A stretch of DNA of 64,000 nt. Origin: Phytoactinopolyspora halophila (GTDB lineage: Bacteria > Actinomycetota > Actinomycetes > Jiangellales > Jiangellaceae). The stretch spans positions 45,091 through 109,090 of the forward strand of contig NZ_QMIG01000018.1 of NCBI RefSeq assembly GCF_003287285.1, given 5' to 3'. Position numbers and translations under genes: made by a program. Of the stretch, positions 43,208-53,795 are shown one piece after another (position 1 is the stretch's first letter; every line of letters begins with the position of its first letter). The notes under the pieces were generated by a model. The model was not told where the DNA came from, did no database searches, and saw nothing but the letters and a program-made list of their open reading frames with translations.

Positions 43208-45250
43208 GTGAATCGCCTCAGCCACGCATCGAGTCCCTATTTACTCCAGCACCGGGATAATCCGGTCGATTGGTGGGAATGGGGTGACGAGGCATTCGCC
43301 GAAGCCGAACGGCGAGATGTCCCCGTCCTTCTGAGTGTCGGATATGCGGCATGTCATTGGTGCCACGTGATGGCGCACGAATCGTTCGAGGACGAAGCCG
43401 TCGCCGCGTACATGAACGAGAATTTCGTCTCGGTGAAGGTCGACCGCGAGGAACGCCCCGACGTCGACGCCGTCTACATGGAAGCGGTGCAAGCGCTCAC
43501 CGGCCATGGTGGCTGGCCGATGACGGTGTTTCTCACGCCTGACGGAAAGCCGTTCTATGCCGGCACGTACTACCCGCCACAGCCGTATCACGGGATGCCG
43601 TCGTTCCGGCAGGTGCTGGAGGCCGTGGCCGGGGCCTGGCAGGACCGGCGGGGCGAGGTCGACGATGCCGCTCAGGAGATCGCCTCCCGGCTCGCCGGCC
43701 CGCGCATCGAGGCCGCCGGAGTGGCACCGTCCGCGGAGCGTCTCGCGATGGGCGTGCAGCGGCTGGCGTCGACATTCGATCACGAGCACGGCGGCTTCGG
43801 TTCGGCTCCCAAGTTTCCACCGTCCATGGTCCTGGAATTCCTGCTACGCCACCACGCACGCACCGGTGACGAGAATGCGCTGTCGATGGCCCAGGTGACG
43901 GGCGAGCGCATGGCTCGCGGCGGCATCTACGATCAGCTCGGCGGCGGATTCGCGCGATACAGCGTCGACCATGCGTGGGTGGTTCCGCACTTCGAGAAGA
44001 TGCTGTACGACAACGCCCTCCTCCTCCGGGCCTATACACACCTGTGGCGGGCCACGGGATCGGAGCTCGCCGGGCGCGTCGTGCGGGAGACGGCCGAGTT
44101 CATGATTCGCGACCTGCGCACCCCGGAAGGTGCGTTCGCGAGCGCCCTCGACGCCGACTCGCCGGACCCGGAGGATGGTCACCCCGCCGAGGGCGCCGCC
44201 TACGTCTGGACCCCGGCTCAAATGTCTCAGGTGCTCGACGCCGACGATGCCGCCTGGGCGATGGAACTGTTCGGGGTGACGGAGAGCGGGACGTTCGAGC
44301 GTGGCGCGTCGACCCTGCAGTTAGCGGCCGACCCCGACGACTGGGAACGCTGGGCGCGTGTGCGGCGCGAGCTGCATGCAGCTCGCGAGAAGCGGCCGCA
44401 GCCAGAACGCGACGACAAGATCGTGTCGGCGTGGAACGGCCTGGCCGTTGCCGCCCTGGCCGAGGCTGGAGCGTTGCTCGACGAGCCGTCGTGGATCGAG
44501 GCCGCCGTCGACTGCGCTGACGTGCTGGTCCGGCTGCATCTCGACGACCGCGGGCGGATGCGGCGGGTCTCCCGCGACGGCACGGCCGGTGCGGCCGACG
44601 GCGTGCTCGACGACTACGGTGACGTGGCCGAGGGCTTCCTGACCCTTCTCGCCGTCACTGGCGAGCCGGCATGGCTGGCGCTGTCCGAGCAGCTGCTCGA
44701 GGTGGTCCTCACCCGGTTCGCCGACGGCGCCGGCGGTTTCTTCGACACCGCCGACGACGCCACCGATGTCCGGTTGGCCGGTGTCCGCCGCCCCCAGGAC
44801 CCGACCGACAACGCCGTGCCGTCGGGGTGGTCGGCGGCGGCTGGCGCCCTGCTGACGTTCTCCGCCTACACCGGTTCGGCACGACACCGCGAGGCGGCGG
44901 AGGCGGCACTGGGCGTGTACGACGCGCTGGCCGCGCAAGCGCCGCGGTTCGCCGGCTGGGGAATGTCCGTCGCCGAAGCGTGGCACGCCGGGCCGATCGA
45001 GGTTGCCGTGGTCGGTGACCCGGCGGATGATCGCACCCGCGTACTGCACCACGCGGCGCTGCGGCACCCGTCCCCGGGAGCGGCGGTGACCGTCGGCGAC
45101 ACGAACGAAGTGGAGGCGGCGGCCGTGCCGCTGCTACGCGATCGCCCGCTCGTCGATGACGCGCCGGCCGCCTACGTCTGCCGGCAATTCACGTGCCTGC
45201 GTCCCACCAACGATCCCGGCGAGCTGGCCAGCCAGATGTCGACCAGCTGA
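43208..45250 (+). CDS. DUF255/YyaL family protein with thioredoxin-like domain
   Basis: 680 residues. N-terminal thioredoxin fold with [14 protein letters not shown] (Cys49, Cys52) followed by [27 protein letters not shown], the family's signature, then an alpha/alpha six-hairpin domain like that of glycosidases. Function is unknown; thiol-disulfide work on an unknown partner is inferred. GTG 43208 ([15 protein letters not shown]) has AAGGA six bases upstream and matches family starts; in-frame ATG 43166 is an alternative. TTA codons occur twice. Confidence 0.87.
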   Translation: MNRLSHASSPYLLQHRDNPVDWWEWGDEAFAEAERRDVPVLLSVGYAACHWCHVMAHESFEDEAVAAYMNENFVSVKVDREERPDVDAVYMEAVQALTGHGGWPMTVFLTPDGKPFYAGTYYPPQPYHGMPSFRQVLEAVAGAWQDRRGEVDDAAQEIASRLAGPRIEAAGVAPSAERLAMGVQRLASTFDHEHGGFGSAPKFPPSMVLEFLLRHHARTGDENALSMAQVTGERMARGGIYDQLGGGFARYSVDHAWVVPHFEKMLYDNALLLRAYTHLWRATGSELAGRVVRETAEFMIRDLRTPEGAFASALDADSPDPEDGHPAEGAAYVWTPAQMSQVLDADDAAWAMELFGVTESGTFERGASTLQLAADPDDWERWARVRRELHAAREKRPQPERDDKIVSAWNGLAVAALAEAGALLDEPSWIEAAVDCADVLVRLHLDDRGRMRRVSRDGTAGAADGVLDDYGDVAEGFLTLLAVTGEPAWLALSEQLLEVVLTRFADGAGGFFDTADDATDVRLAGVRRPQDPTDNAVPSGWSAAAGALLTFSAYTGSARHREAAEAALGVYDALAAQAPRFAGWGMSVAEAWHAGPIEVAVVGDPADDRTRVLHHAALRHPSPGAAVTVGDTNEVEAAAVPLLRDRPLVDDAPAAYVCRQFTCLRPTNDPGELASQMSTS

Positions 45251-45398
45251 CCGGCGACCCTCAGGTCGATACGCGCGAGCCGCGCGGGATGATGGAGTCG
45301 GCAGCGTGCCCGCATGCCGTTGCTGGCAGCGGTGGGCTGGCCCGCACACGTACGAGTCGACGGCGACGACGCCATGATCGAGGAGACGAGCGCAAGCG

Positions 45399-46808
45399 AT
45401 GAGTGACGTCACGAACACCACCGAGAACGGATACCGCATCGAGCACGACACGATGGGCGAGGTGCGGGTGCCGGCGGCGGCCAAGTACCGCGCGCAGACC
45501 CAGCGGGCCGTGGAGAACTTCCCGGTATCCGGCACCCGCATCGAAACGTCGCTGGTGCATGCCCTGGCGTCGATCAAGGGGGTGGCGGCGAGTGTCAACG
45601 CCGAGCTCGGTGCGCTCGATCCGGATATCGCCACGGCGATCCACGACGCCGCCAACGACGTCGCCGGCGGACAGTACGACGACGAGTTCCCCATCGACGT
45701 CTTCCAGACCGGCTCTGGCACGTCGAGCAACATGAACACCAACGAGGTGCTCGCGACGCTCGCAACGGAGCGTCTCGGCGCGCCGGTCCACCCGAACGAT
45801 CATGTCAACGCGTCCCAATCCAGCAACGACGTCTTCCCGTCGGCCATCCACGTGGCCGCCACCCGAGCCGTCGTGCGTGATCTCCTTCCCGCGCTGCGGC
45901 ACCTGCACGGGGCGCTCGCGGCCAAGGCCGACGAGTTCGCCTCCGTCGTCAAGAGCGGACGCACCCACCTCATGGATGCCACTCCGGTCACGCTCGGCCA
46001 GGAGTTCGGAGGCTACGCCGCCCAGGTGGCCAACGGCATCGAGCGGCTGGAGGCGACGCTGCCGCGCGTCGCCGAGCTTCCCCTGGGCGGGACGGCCGTG
46101 GGAACGGGGATCAACACCCCGCCCAGTTTCGCCTCGGAGGTGATCAGCAGGCTCGCTGCGGACTCCGGCCTCCCGTTCACCGAGGCGCGGAACCATTTCG
46201 AAGCGCAAGGCGCCCGGGACGGCCTGGTCGAGCTTTCTGGCCAGTTGCGCACCGTCGCGGTGTCGCTCACCAAGATCTCGAACGACGTCCGCTGGATGGG
46301 GTCGGGGCCACGTACCGGTCTCGCCGAGCTCGCCCTCCCGGATCTGCAACCGGGCTCGTCCATCATGCCGGGCAAGGTCAACCCGGTGATCCCCGAGGCG
46401 CTGTGCATGGTGTGCGCGCAGGTGGTGGGCAACGACTCGGCCGTCACCTTCGCCGGCTCGTCCGGCAATTTCGAGCTGAACGTCATGCTGCCCGTGATCG
46501 CGCGCAACCTGCTGGAGTCCATCCGGCTGCTGACCAACATCAGCCGGCTTTTCGCCGACCGCTGCGTGGCCGGGCTGGCGGCCAACGAGGAACGCTGCCG
46601 CGAGTACGCGGAGTCGTCGCCGTCGGTGGTGACCCCGCTCAACCGGTATATCGGCTACGAGGAGGCGGCCAAGGTGGCCAAGCAGTCCCTCGCCGAGCGC
46701 AAGACGATCCGCGAGGTGGTGGTCGAACGCGGCTACATCGAGCAGGGCAAGCTCACCGAGGCCCAGCTCGACGAGGCCCTCGACGTGCTGCGCATGACGT
46801 ACCCCTGA
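45399..46808 (+). CDS. fumC: Fumarate hydratase, class II
   Basis: Converts fumarate to malate in the TCA cycle. 469 residues of the fumarase/aspartase superfamily: signature [11 protein letters not shown], active-site His block [20 protein letters not shown], and [17 protein letters not shown]. Homotetramer in the family. ATG 45399; GAGGAG about 13 bases upstream. A hairpin follows. Single gene. Confidence 0.95.
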   Translation: MSDVTNTTENGYRIEHDTMGEVRVPAAAKYRAQTQRAVENFPVSGTRIETSLVHALASIKGVAASVNAELGALDPDIATAIHDAANDVAGGQYDDEFPIDVFQTGSGTSSNMNTNEVLATLATERLGAPVHPNDHVNASQSSNDVFPSAIHVAATRAVVRDLLPALRHLHGALAAKADEFASVVKSGRTHLMDATPVTLGQEFGGYAAQVANGIERLEATLPRVAELPLGGTAVGTGINTPPSFASEVISRLAADSGLPFTEARNHFEAQGARDGLVELSGQLRTVAVSLTKISNDVRWMGSGPRTGLAELALPDLQPGSSIMPGKVNPVIPEALCMVCAQVVGNDSAVTFAGSSGNFELNVMLPVIARNLLESIRLLTNISRLFADRCVAGLAANEERCREYAESSPSVVTPLNRYIGYEEAAKVAKQSLAERKTIREVVVERGYIEQGKLTEAQLDEALDVLRMTYP

Positions 46809-46830
46809 ACAGCCGTTTGTTGGTCAATCG

Positions 46831-46882
46831 TGATCGAGTGCCAGTGCGGGCGGCGATAGAAACCCGTACTCGCACTCGATCA
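46831..46882 (+). terminator. Imperfect stem between fumC and ABC ATPase gene
   Basis: TGATCGAGTGC pairs with GCACTCGATCA, extended by AGT/ACT and CGGG/CCCG around two mismatches, about 20 bp in all, no T-run. Lies 22 bases after fumC and 14 bases before the next gene. Confidence 0.65.
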
Positions 46883-46896
46883 AGTGAGGCGCGAGG

Positions 46897-47541
46897 GTGA
46901 CGGGGCGCGAGGGCGAACGCGGTCAGGCCGTGTTGCGGGCTGTCGGTCTTCGCAAGACATTCCGCGACACGCTGGTCTTCGAGAACTTCCACCTGGAGGT
47001 CAGCGGTGGCGGTCTGGTGGCGCTGGTTGGTCCGAATGGCGCGGGGAAGTCGACGTTGCTCGAATGTCTCGCTGGGGCCATGCCTCTGGACGCGGGATCG
47101 ATCACGATTGTTGGTGAGGTTTCTGATCCGTCGTCGGCATCTCACTGGAGATCGGTCTACGGTGTTCTCGACGATTTCACCTGGCTTCCAGATCTCACCG
47201 TCGCCGACCATATGATGCTGATGTCGCCCGAGCGTGATGCGGATGCGGTGCACCGTGCGCTGGAGTCGTTCGGTGTTGCTGGAATACGGGACCGGATGCC
47301 CGAGTCGTTGAGCTCTGGTCAGCGTCAGCGCGCCGCACTCGCGACGGTTCACGTGCGACCCTGGCATGTCCTTTTGCTCGACGAACCAGAAAACCATCTC
47401 GACAGCGAAGGGTTCGAAACGCTTGTTCGCGAGCTAGAGCAAGCGGCGGAACCGAGGCGCTGCATAGTGCTGTCGAGTCACTCGTCGGTGCTCGTCGAGC
47501 GGCTGGGGTGTCCGGTCATCACCATGGCGGCGCCGGGCTGA
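46897..47541 (+). CDS. ABC transporter ATP-binding protein of unknown export system
   Basis: 214 residues. Walker A GPNGAGKST, signature LSSGQRQR, Walker B VLLLDEPENHLD, His switch SSHSS. Most similar in style to small ATPases of ABC exporters of peptides. GTG 46897 with GAGG upstream. Its membrane partner starts two bases after the stop. No precursor peptide, protease or regulator is adjacent. Confidence 0.85.
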   Translation: MTGREGERGQAVLRAVGLRKTFRDTLVFENFHLEVSGGGLVALVGPNGAGKSTLLECLAGAMPLDAGSITIVGEVSDPSSASHWRSVYGVLDDFTWLPDLTVADHMMLMSPERDADAVHRALESFGVAGIRDRMPESLSSGQRQRAALATVHVRPWHVLLLDEPENHLDSEGFETLVRELEQAAEPRRCIVLSSHSSVLVERLGCPVITMAAPG

Positions 47542-47543
47542 GC

Positions 47544-48824
47544 ATGAAGTCGCGATCGTGGGGAAGCCTGTACGAGCTGGCCCTCGCGGTCGCTCTTGCC
47601 GCCATGCTTTTGTACGCGGTGGGAAACAGTGCGGTGCCGGACATTCTCGCCGAGGCCGAGAGACGAGGACATCCGCCGGGATGGGTCTCAGCGTCCCTGC
47701 TGTTCTTCGTGCTGGGGCTATGGTCCGGAGGTTGGTATTTTGCCGGGCCACTGGCGGTGTCGGCCGGTCGATTGCAATGGCTGGCGTGGCGCCGGCACCC
47801 GTCCAGGTGGCTGCGGCGCGAGGCCGTCAAGGTCCTCGTGGTCGGTGCACTTCTTGCCGCCGTCATCGCCGTATTGGCCGGCCTGGCGTCGGCTGCCATC
47901 GGATCATCGTCTGTCGTTCCGTCGCTCGTGACCTGGACTGTGCTCGTGCTCCTGGTGATGGTCACCATTTACGTCCAACGTCGTGACCTCGACGGGATCG
48001 CACGGCTCGTGCCGATCACGCTCGGCGCGGTCGGTGTTGTCATCGCGACGGGCGTGGCGTGGAACGCTCTGGTCGCTGCGATCATCGGGTGTGGCCTGAT
48101 GGTGAGCGTGGCCGCGGCACGGCCGAGGACGCTGTTGTCAACCGGCGTCAGGTCCGAGCTGACACCTCGGTGGCAACTCCAGCGCGGTGCCAGAAACAGG
48201 TGGTCCGTGGGGGCCGGAGTCACGCTGATGGACGGCGAGATCGTCCGAATCGTGCGGCAGCGTGACGCAAAGGTGATCCGGAGACTGCTTCCGGAATCGG
48301 TGTACCGAGCCTCATGGCCGGTCAACCTGGCAATCGCGGTGCTCATCCGCAGCTTTCCGGCTGTCGCGATCGGCATTGCCCTGGCGCTGCCGTTGATCTT
48401 TGCCGTCCACGAGATCCTCGGCCTCGTGCCGGCCATGCTCGTTGGCGTATTCCTGGAGTTCTTCGTCACGCTCTCGACGTCTCGGAGTGCCGAGACGTGG
48501 CTCGCTTCGAGGGCCTTGCCACGAACCTGGGCCGTCAGCGGAATCGGAACCTCGATTGCGCTCGTCGTTCCGAGCCTGGCGGTCTGCCTGGCGATTGCCA
48601 TGGTCATGATGCTCGGTTTTTCATTGTCACCGCTCGTGACGCTGGTTCTCGTCGTTCTGCCGGTCGGCATCATCATGCGGCGCCATGCGGCACCCGACGC
48701 GGGAACGAGCGTCACGGTCGCGTCCACGCCGATGGGAGCCGTCTCGCTCCAAGCGGTCAACAAGGCCATAGCTGGCCCGGATGTCGTGCTGCTCAGCCTC
48801 GTTCTCGTGAGCTGGCTGACGTAG
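47544..48824 (+). CDS. Multi-pass membrane protein, putative ABC permease
   Basis: 426 residues, about ten hydrophobic segments in two groups with a soluble loop around residue 215-245. Fits a DUF6297-like exporter permease, but I cannot be sure. ATG 47544 chosen because it sits directly after the ATPase stop; longer starts overlap the ATPase end. Partner of the ATPase. Its stop is part of a long hairpin shared with the convergent phoH-like gene. Confidence 0.7.
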   Translation: MKSRSWGSLYELALAVALAAMLLYAVGNSAVPDILAEAERRGHPPGWVSASLLFFVLGLWSGGWYFAGPLAVSAGRLQWLAWRRHPSRWLRREAVKVLVVGALLAAVIAVLAGLASAAIGSSSVVPSLVTWTVLVLLVMVTIYVQRRDLDGIARLVPITLGAVGVVIATGVAWNALVAAIIGCGLMVSVAAARPRTLLSTGVRSELTPRWQLQRGARNRWSVGAGVTLMDGEIVRIVRQRDAKVIRRLLPESVYRASWPVNLAIAVLIRSFPAVAIGIALALPLIFAVHEILGLVPAMLVGVFLEFFVTLSTSRSAETWLASRALPRTWAVSGIGTSIALVVPSLAVCLAIAMVMMLGFSLSPLVTLVLVVLPVGIIMRRHAAPDAGTSVTVASTPMGAVSLQAVNKAIAGPDVVLLSLVLVSWLT

Positions 48825-48859
48825 CCCGCGATTACCAGGTTGATTCCCCGACGGGCTAC
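48821..48859. terminator. Bidirectional stem at the end of two convergent genes
   Basis: GTAGCCCG (48821-48828) pairs with CGGGCTAC (48852-48859) around a 23-base loop. Both flanking stop codons are inside the stem, so it could terminate transcription from either side. Confidence 0.5.
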
Positions 48860-50202
48860 TGCATTGCGTTCTGCTCAAGCATCTCGGTCACCAGGGCGGC
48901 GATCGGGGAACGCTCGGAACGCGACAGCGTGATGTGGGCGAACAGCGGGTGTCCCTTGAGCTTCTCCACGACCGCCACGATGCCGTCGTAGCGTCCGACC
49001 CGGAGATTGTCCCGCTGGCCGACGTCGTGTGTGAGGACGACACGGGAGTTGCTGCCCACCCGGGAGAGCACGGTCAGAAGGACGTTGCGCTCCAGTGACT
49101 GTGCCTCGTCGACGATGACGAAGGAGTCGTGCAACGACCTGCCCCGAATGTGGGTGAGCGGCAGCACCTCGAACATGTCGCGTGCGAGGAGCTCGTCGAC
49201 GACATCCGGTGTGGTCAACGCTCCGAGGGTATCGTAGACGGCCTGGGCCCACGGGCTCATCTTCTCGGACTCGCTGCCCGGCAGGTAGCCGAGATCTTGC
49301 CCGCCGACGGCGTACAGCGGGCGGAAGACCGTGACCTTCTTGTACTGTCCCCGTTCGAGGACGGCTTCCAGGCCCGCACACAGTGCGAGGGCGGACTTGC
49401 CGGTACCGGCCCGTCCACCGAGCGACACGATTCCGATCTCCTCGTCGAGCAGGAGATCGAGCGCGATGCGTTGCTCGGCGGAGCGGCCATGAAGTCCGAA
49501 GACCTCACGGTCACCGCGAACCAGCCGGACCGACTTGTCCGGCGCGACCCGGCCAAGTGCGCTTCCCCGCTCGCTGTGCAGCACGAGACCCGTGTGGCAG
49601 GGCAGCTCGCGTGCCTCCTCGATATCGGCGTTGCCATCCTGGTAGAGCGGGTTGACGAGCGAGCTGGGCACTTCGAGTTCGGCCATGCCGGTCCAGCCGG
49701 ACTCGACGACCGTTTCGGCACGGTACTCGTCTGCCGTCAGTCCCACTGCTGAGGCCTTGACCCGCATCGGAAGATCCTTGGAGACCAGCACGACGGAACG
49801 TCCGTCGCGGGAGAGGCTCAAGGCAACCGCGAGGATGCGGGAATCGTTGTCACCGAGACGGAAGCCGGGCGGCAACACTTCCGGATCGCTGTGATTGAGC
49901 TCGACGCGCACCGTTCCGCCGGCGTCGCCGACGGGCACGGCATCGTCGAGGCGGCTGTGCTCGATCCGCAGATCGTCGAGCAGCCGCAGGGCACTGCGGG
50001 CGAAGTAGCCCAGCTCGGAGTGGTGCCGTTTACCTTCGAGTTCGGTGATGACGACGATCGGCAGAACCACTTCGTGCTCGGCGAAGCGCAGCGGAGCGAA
50101 TGGATCTGCCAGGAGCACGCTGGTGTCGAGCACGTACGTCGTGCGGTCTGCCGGATCGGGGGTCGGGAGATGCCCTTGAGTCTGAGTGCTGGAAGCGGTC
50201 AC
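48856..50202 (-). CDS. PhoH family protein with N-terminal PIN domain
   Basis: 448 residues. PIN domain near the N-terminus ([12 protein letters not shown] acidic residues, [10 protein letters not shown]), then a PhoH ATPase with Walker [10 protein letters not shown] and Walker B VDEAQSL. The PIN-PhoH fusion is known as PhoH2, an RNA-unwinding/ribonuclease enzyme. GTG 50202, with GGGAGACGGAC upstream. It is expressed behind uppS on the same strand after a gap containing a small hairpin. Confidence 0.92.
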   Translation of the reverse strand: MTASSTQTQGHLPTPDPADRTTYVLDTSVLLADPFAPLRFAEHEVVLPIVVITELEGKRHHSELGYFARSALRLLDDLRIEHSRLDDAVPVGDAGGTVRVELNHSDPEVLPPGFRLGDNDSRILAVALSLSRDGRSVVLVSKDLPMRVKASAVGLTADEYRAETVVESGWTGMAELEVPSSLVNPLYQDGNADIEEARELPCHTGLVLHSERGSALGRVAPDKSVRLVRGDREVFGLHGRSAEQRIALDLLLDEEIGIVSLGGRAGTGKSALALCAGLEAVLERGQYKKVTVFRPLYAVGGQDLGYLPGSESEKMSPWAQAVYDTLGALTTPDVVDELLARDMFEVLPLTHIRGRSLHDSFVIVDEAQSLERNVLLTVLSRVGSNSRVVLTHDVGQRDNLRVGRYDGIVAVVEKLKGHPLFAHITLSRSERSPIAALVTEMLEQNAMQ

Positions 50203-50278
50203 GTCCGTCTCCCTCGCGCGCCTGAGTGCACCCCTCTCAGGCGTCCCTTCTCGCTGTGAGGGCCGGGACCGGGCCCGA

Positions 50279-50297
50279 AGGGCCGGGTGCCGGCCCT
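50279..50297. terminator. Short GC hairpin between uppS-like gene and phoH
   Basis: AGGGCCGG pairs with CCGGCCCT around GTG. Lies in the 282-base gap that otherwise contains no gene. Weak evidence for termination. Confidence 0.35.
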
Positions 50298-50484
50298 CCC
50301 TTCGCGCCGTAGTGTCAGCACGTTGGACGGGCCTCCCGGACGACCGGCTTCCCGACCGGCCGCTACCCCCTAATGTACAGCGTGGTGCCTTTCACACGCC
50401 CGGACACGCCCGGATGACGGAGTGAACAAGACGTGACGGTCTCGTGTGCTCCGGGATACGTTGAGGTGGCTCGTTGCGTCGTGA

Positions 50485-51252
50485 TTACCGGCCGAACCGG
50501 CGCTCCCGCTCGGCATACGAACGCAAGGCGCGCAGGAAGTCGACGAGCCGGAAGTCGGGCCACAGTGCTTCGCAGAAGTAGTACTCGGAATTGGCGCTCT
50601 GCCAGAGCAAGAAGCCCGATTGGCGTTGTTCACCACTCGCGCGGATGACCAGGTCCGGATCCGGCTGGCCCTTCGTGTACAGGTGCCGCGCGATGTCCTC
50701 GGCCGTCACCGTGCCGGCCAGTTCCTCCAGCGAGCCGCCCCGGTCGGCCTGTTCGAGCAGCAGGGCGCGGACGGCGTCGGCGATCTCCTGGCGCCCCCCG
50801 TAGCCGACGGCGACGTTGATGTGCATGCCGTCGATCTCACGCGTGGCATCCGCGGCCTCCTTCAACACGGTTGCGGTCCGGTCGGGAAGCAAGTCGAGAG
50901 CACCGACCGGATGCACGCGCCAGCGGGCGGCGGCCGCGAGGTCCTGGATCAGGTTCTCGATGATCCCGAGCAGCGGGACGAGCTCGTCCTCGGAACGCCG
51001 GAGGTTGTCGGTGGACAGCAGGAAAAGGGTGACGACGCGGATATCGAGTTCGTCACACCACCGCAGGAACTCCTGCGCCCGTTCGGCGCCGGCTTGATGG
51101 CCGCTGGCCGTCGGAGCCCCGAACGCGCGGGCCCACCGGCGATTTCCGTCGAGCATGACGGCAACGTGTCCGGGTAGCCGCGCCGACTCGAGCTGGTGTC
51201 GCAGGCGACGTTCGTATAGTCGATAGACGACGTGCAACAGTCTCGTGCCCAC
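50485..51252 (-). CDS. Cis-prenyltransferase (UPP synthase family)
   Basis: 255 residues. Makes Z-polyprenyl diphosphates for cell-wall lipid carriers. Motif MLDGNRRWAR (Asp35) binds the Mg-diphosphate, and GYGGRQEIADAVR, DLVIRASGEQRQSGF and YYFCEALWPDF are conserved blocks. I do not know whether this is the long-chain or the short-chain (Z-farnesyl) type. GTG 51252 has AGGAGG about four bases upstream. Mca/greA-type housekeeping neighbours. Confidence 0.92.
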   Translation of the reverse strand: MGTRLLHVVYRLYERRLRHQLESARLPGHVAVMLDGNRRWARAFGAPTASGHQAGAERAQEFLRWCDELDIRVVTLFLLSTDNLRRSEDELVPLLGIIENLIQDLAAAARWRVHPVGALDLLPDRTATVLKEAADATREIDGMHINVAVGYGGRQEIADAVRALLLEQADRGGSLEELAGTVTAEDIARHLYTKGQPDPDLVIRASGEQRQSGFLLWQSANSEYYFCEALWPDFRLVDFLRALRSYAERERRFGR

Positions 51253-51383
51253 GTACCCTCCTGACAGGTCGAGCGGCTGCCGGGTGCCCTCTCACCGACC
51301 GAAGACTACCCCCATGGCCGCTCTCGACCATGATCCGTCCTGACGTTCCGGACAGATGGGACGCTCGGGCCCCGGCTATGGTT

Positions 51384-51389
51384 TACCGT
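51384..51389 (+). promoter_or_regulatory. -10 box of the haemolysin III gene (leaderless)
   Basis: TACCGT six bases before ATG 51396, no SD. Confidence 0.5.
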
Positions 51390-51395
51390 GGCACC

Positions 51396-52082
51396 ATGTC
51401 GACCGACACGCAGCTACGCGATGCATTGTCGGCGGTCCGGCCGAGGCTGCGGGGCTGGCTGCATGTCGCCACCTTTCCCGTCGCGGTTGTGGCGGGGTTG
51501 ATGCTGGTGGTGCTGGCGCCGTCGACGGCGGTGCGGATCAGCGCCGCCGTCTACACTCTCACCGCCGCGATGTTGTTCGGTATCAGTGCTGCCTACCATC
51601 GGGGGCGGTGGTCGCCGCGGGTACGAGCGACGTTGCGGAGGCTGGACCACGCGAACATCTTCCTCATCATCGCCGGCACGTATACGCCGTTCACCTTGCT
51701 CGTGTTGCCGACCGAGCAGGCGCGTATCCTGCTGACGCTGGTCTGGATCGGTGCCCTGCTCGGGGTGGGATTCCGGGTGTTCTGGCTCGGCGCACCCCGG
51801 TGGCTCTACATCCCCATCTACGTCGTACTCGGCTGGGCGGCGGTGTTCTGGCTGCCGCAGTTCGCGTCACACGGTGGCGCGGCAGTGGTCACGTTGATCA
51901 TCGTCGGTGGATTGATGTATACGGCGGGCGCGTTGATCTACGGCCTCAAGAAGCCGAATCCGTGGCCCCGGTGGTTCGGCTTCCACGAGATATTCCACGC
52001 GTTCACGGTGGCCGGCTTCGCCAGCCACCACGTCGGGATCTGGCTCGCCGCGTTCAGTATCGGGTCCGTGGCCACGACCTGA
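51396..52082 (+). CDS. Haemolysin III/PAQR-type membrane protein (TrhA)
   Basis: 228 residues, seven transmembrane segments. Zn-site motifs are SAAYHRGRW, HANIFLIIAGTYTP and HEIFHAF. Family members are membrane hydrolases or receptors; the bacterial member TrhA affects membrane lipid composition. ATG 51396. A divergent uppS-like gene lies upstream. Confidence 0.88.
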   Translation: MSTDTQLRDALSAVRPRLRGWLHVATFPVAVVAGLMLVVLAPSTAVRISAAVYTLTAAMLFGISAAYHRGRWSPRVRATLRRLDHANIFLIIAGTYTPFTLLVLPTEQARILLTLVWIGALLGVGFRVFWLGAPRWLYIPIYVVLGWAAVFWLPQFASHGGAAVVTLIIVGGLMYTAGALIYGLKKPNPWPRWFGFHEIFHAFTVAGFASHHVGIWLAAFSIGSVATT

Positions 52083-52161
52083 TCATTTGATCGCCCTACG
52101 GCTGCGATGGGTACGGGGCGTGTCGGAGGAACCGTGGTGTGGTGCGATACGTCACACCAGC

Positions 52162-52959
52162 ATGAGTGTTCGCCGGTCATTCCTTGCCGCACTCGGTGCG
52201 ACGTCGTTGGCGCTGCTGGCAGCATGCGGTGACGACGATTCGTCGACCGTCGTCACCGATGATGCCGTCGACGACGGCGGTCCCGGCCTGACCGGACCCG
52301 CGGCGAGCGATCTCGTCGTCTCGTGCGGACCCGTCGAGTTCGGCGACATCCCGGCCGACACCTCGTCGCTGCCGGCACTCGGTGAACGCACGAGCGAGAT
52401 CGATCTCGCGTCGATCGAGGGTGAACGCGAGTTGTTCGAGGTCCACGACTGGTCGATCGCGTCCGAGAGCGACGACGAGCTGGAGCTCTTCGGAACGGCG
52501 CACGACGCACCACCGGATGGGCCGAACCATGCCTACGCGACATTGGAGCGAGCGGACAGCGGCTGGGTCCCCCGTTCCTGGGGGCAGTGCGGCCTCGAGG
52601 TGGATGCGCCAGGGTGGGGGCACGCGCGATTCGTCCTGGATCCGGGCACCGAGCCGGACGCTGCGTCGTCGACGGTCTCGCTCCGGGCGTGGGAAGTGGA
52701 CTGCGCGAACGGACAAGCGCCAGATGACAGAGCCGTGGAGCCCGTGATTCTCGACGATGACGACACCGTTTCGGTGGTGATCCTCGTCGAACCGGTACAG
52801 GAAGGCGCGGAATGTCCTGGAAATCCGAGCTTCTCTGTCGAGCTCGAGCTCGACGAGCCGCTCGGAGAACGCGCGGTGTATGACGCGAGTGTCGATCCTG
52901 CCCAGGAGCGTTCCTGGCCGCCGAGTGAGTCGAGCCTCGAGTCGCAGGGCCGGCGGTGA
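52162..52959 (+). CDS. Secreted lipoprotein of unknown function
   Basis: 265 residues. A short signal peptide (RRSFLAALGATSLALLAAC) ends in lipobox LAAC, then an acidic Asp/Glu-rich mature part with four cysteines. No family recognised. I start at ATG 52162 to keep the signal peptide; a longer ATG at 52087 is unlikely. Lies between trhA and the minus-strand methyltransferase, with which it is convergent. Confidence 0.65.
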   Translation: MSVRRSFLAALGATSLALLAACGDDDSSTVVTDDAVDDGGPGLTGPAASDLVVSCGPVEFGDIPADTSSLPALGERTSEIDLASIEGERELFEVHDWSIASESDDELELFGTAHDAPPDGPNHAYATLERADSGWVPRSWGQCGLEVDAPGWGHARFVLDPGTEPDAASSTVSLRAWEVDCANGQAPDDRAVEPVILDDDDTVSVVILVEPVQEGAECPGNPSFSVELELDEPLGERAVYDASVDPAQERSWPPSESSLESQGRR

Positions 52960-52972
52960 CGGGGCCGCTGCC

Positions 52973-53662
52973 CTAGCCGGGCCGTCCTGGATGCCGGGCG
53001 AGATAGACGTGGTACTCCACATCTCGTTCCTGGCGCCGTACCGTGCGCACGAGCTCGGCGACGTCGCCGATCGTGTCGGCCAGCGTGCTGGCCAGTGCGT
53101 CCGACGGCGCGGCCGACCAGATCGCCAGCATGCCTTCCCCGGCGAGGGCACGCGCCGCCGTGGACAGCGTTGCTGGTTCGTAGACGTGCGCGTTCGACTC
53201 GTGGACGAGGAAACCTGGCCCGTTGTCCACGTCGAGCAGGATGGCGTCGTAGGAGTCCGGGAGAGCCTCCGCGAGTACGTCTCGCACGTCGGCAATGCGG
53301 ATCTCGACGCGGGCATCCGCGAGGGTGGTGTCGGCACCCGGCACCAGCCCGGCTCGCAGCCACTCCACGAGCAATGGCTCGAGCTCGACGACGTCGACGT
53401 GCTCGACGCGCGGGTCATCGAGCAGTGCCCGGACCGTGAACCCGAGGCCGAGCCCGCCGATGAGGATCCGGCGCGGGGCCGGATGCTGGTCGAGCACGGC
53501 CTCGGCGAGCAGGCGTTCGGTCGATGTCTCCGCGGTGTCCATGAGGAACGCGCCGTTGACGATGAGTTCATGTATCTCACCCGGGCCGGTGTTGCGTCGC
53601 CGCAGCACGATCTCGCCGCCGACGCCATCGCCACGGGCAAGGGTTTCTGGTGATTCGTCCAC
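52973..53662 (-). CDS. Spermidine-synthase-like methyltransferase
   Basis: 229 residues, SAM-binding fold like polyamine aminopropyltransferases: motif I ILIGGLGLGFTVRALLDDP, then HVDVVELEPLLVEWLRAG and YDAILLDVDNGPGFL. The actual donor is unknown since some members of this family are inactive or use other substrates. GTG 53662 as start: no SD, -10 TAGCCT seven bases upstream. Upstream of it sits a divergent sugar importer. Confidence 0.75.
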   Translation of the reverse strand: MDESPETLARGDGVGGEIVLRRRNTGPGEIHELIVNGAFLMDTAETSTERLLAEAVLDQHPAPRRILIGGLGLGFTVRALLDDPRVEHVDVVELEPLLVEWLRAGLVPGADTTLADARVEIRIADVRDVLAEALPDSYDAILLDVDNGPGFLVHESNAHVYEPATLSTAARALAGEGMLAIWSAAPSDALASTLADTIGDVAELVRTVRRQERDVEYHVYLARHPGRPG

Positions 53663-53669
53663 ACCAGAC

Positions 53670-53675
53670 AGGCTA
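53670..53675 (-). promoter_or_regulatory. -10 box of the spermidine-synthase-like gene (leaderless)
   Basis: Minus strand TAGCCT seven bases before GTG 53662, no SD. Confidence 0.5.
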
Positions 53676-53795
53676 TGTGAATACAGGCTCTTGGCTACTG
53701 GATTGACTTGGCGTAATGTTCCCTCAACGCCGTGCCGGTTCGTGGCGACGAACACGGCTCGGGCGACACAGGGAGCGCTCAATGGGGAGGCCGCT

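Noticed and set aside
45261..46349. 362-codon minus-strand frame over fumC
   Set aside because: Antisense of a well-conserved enzyme gene.
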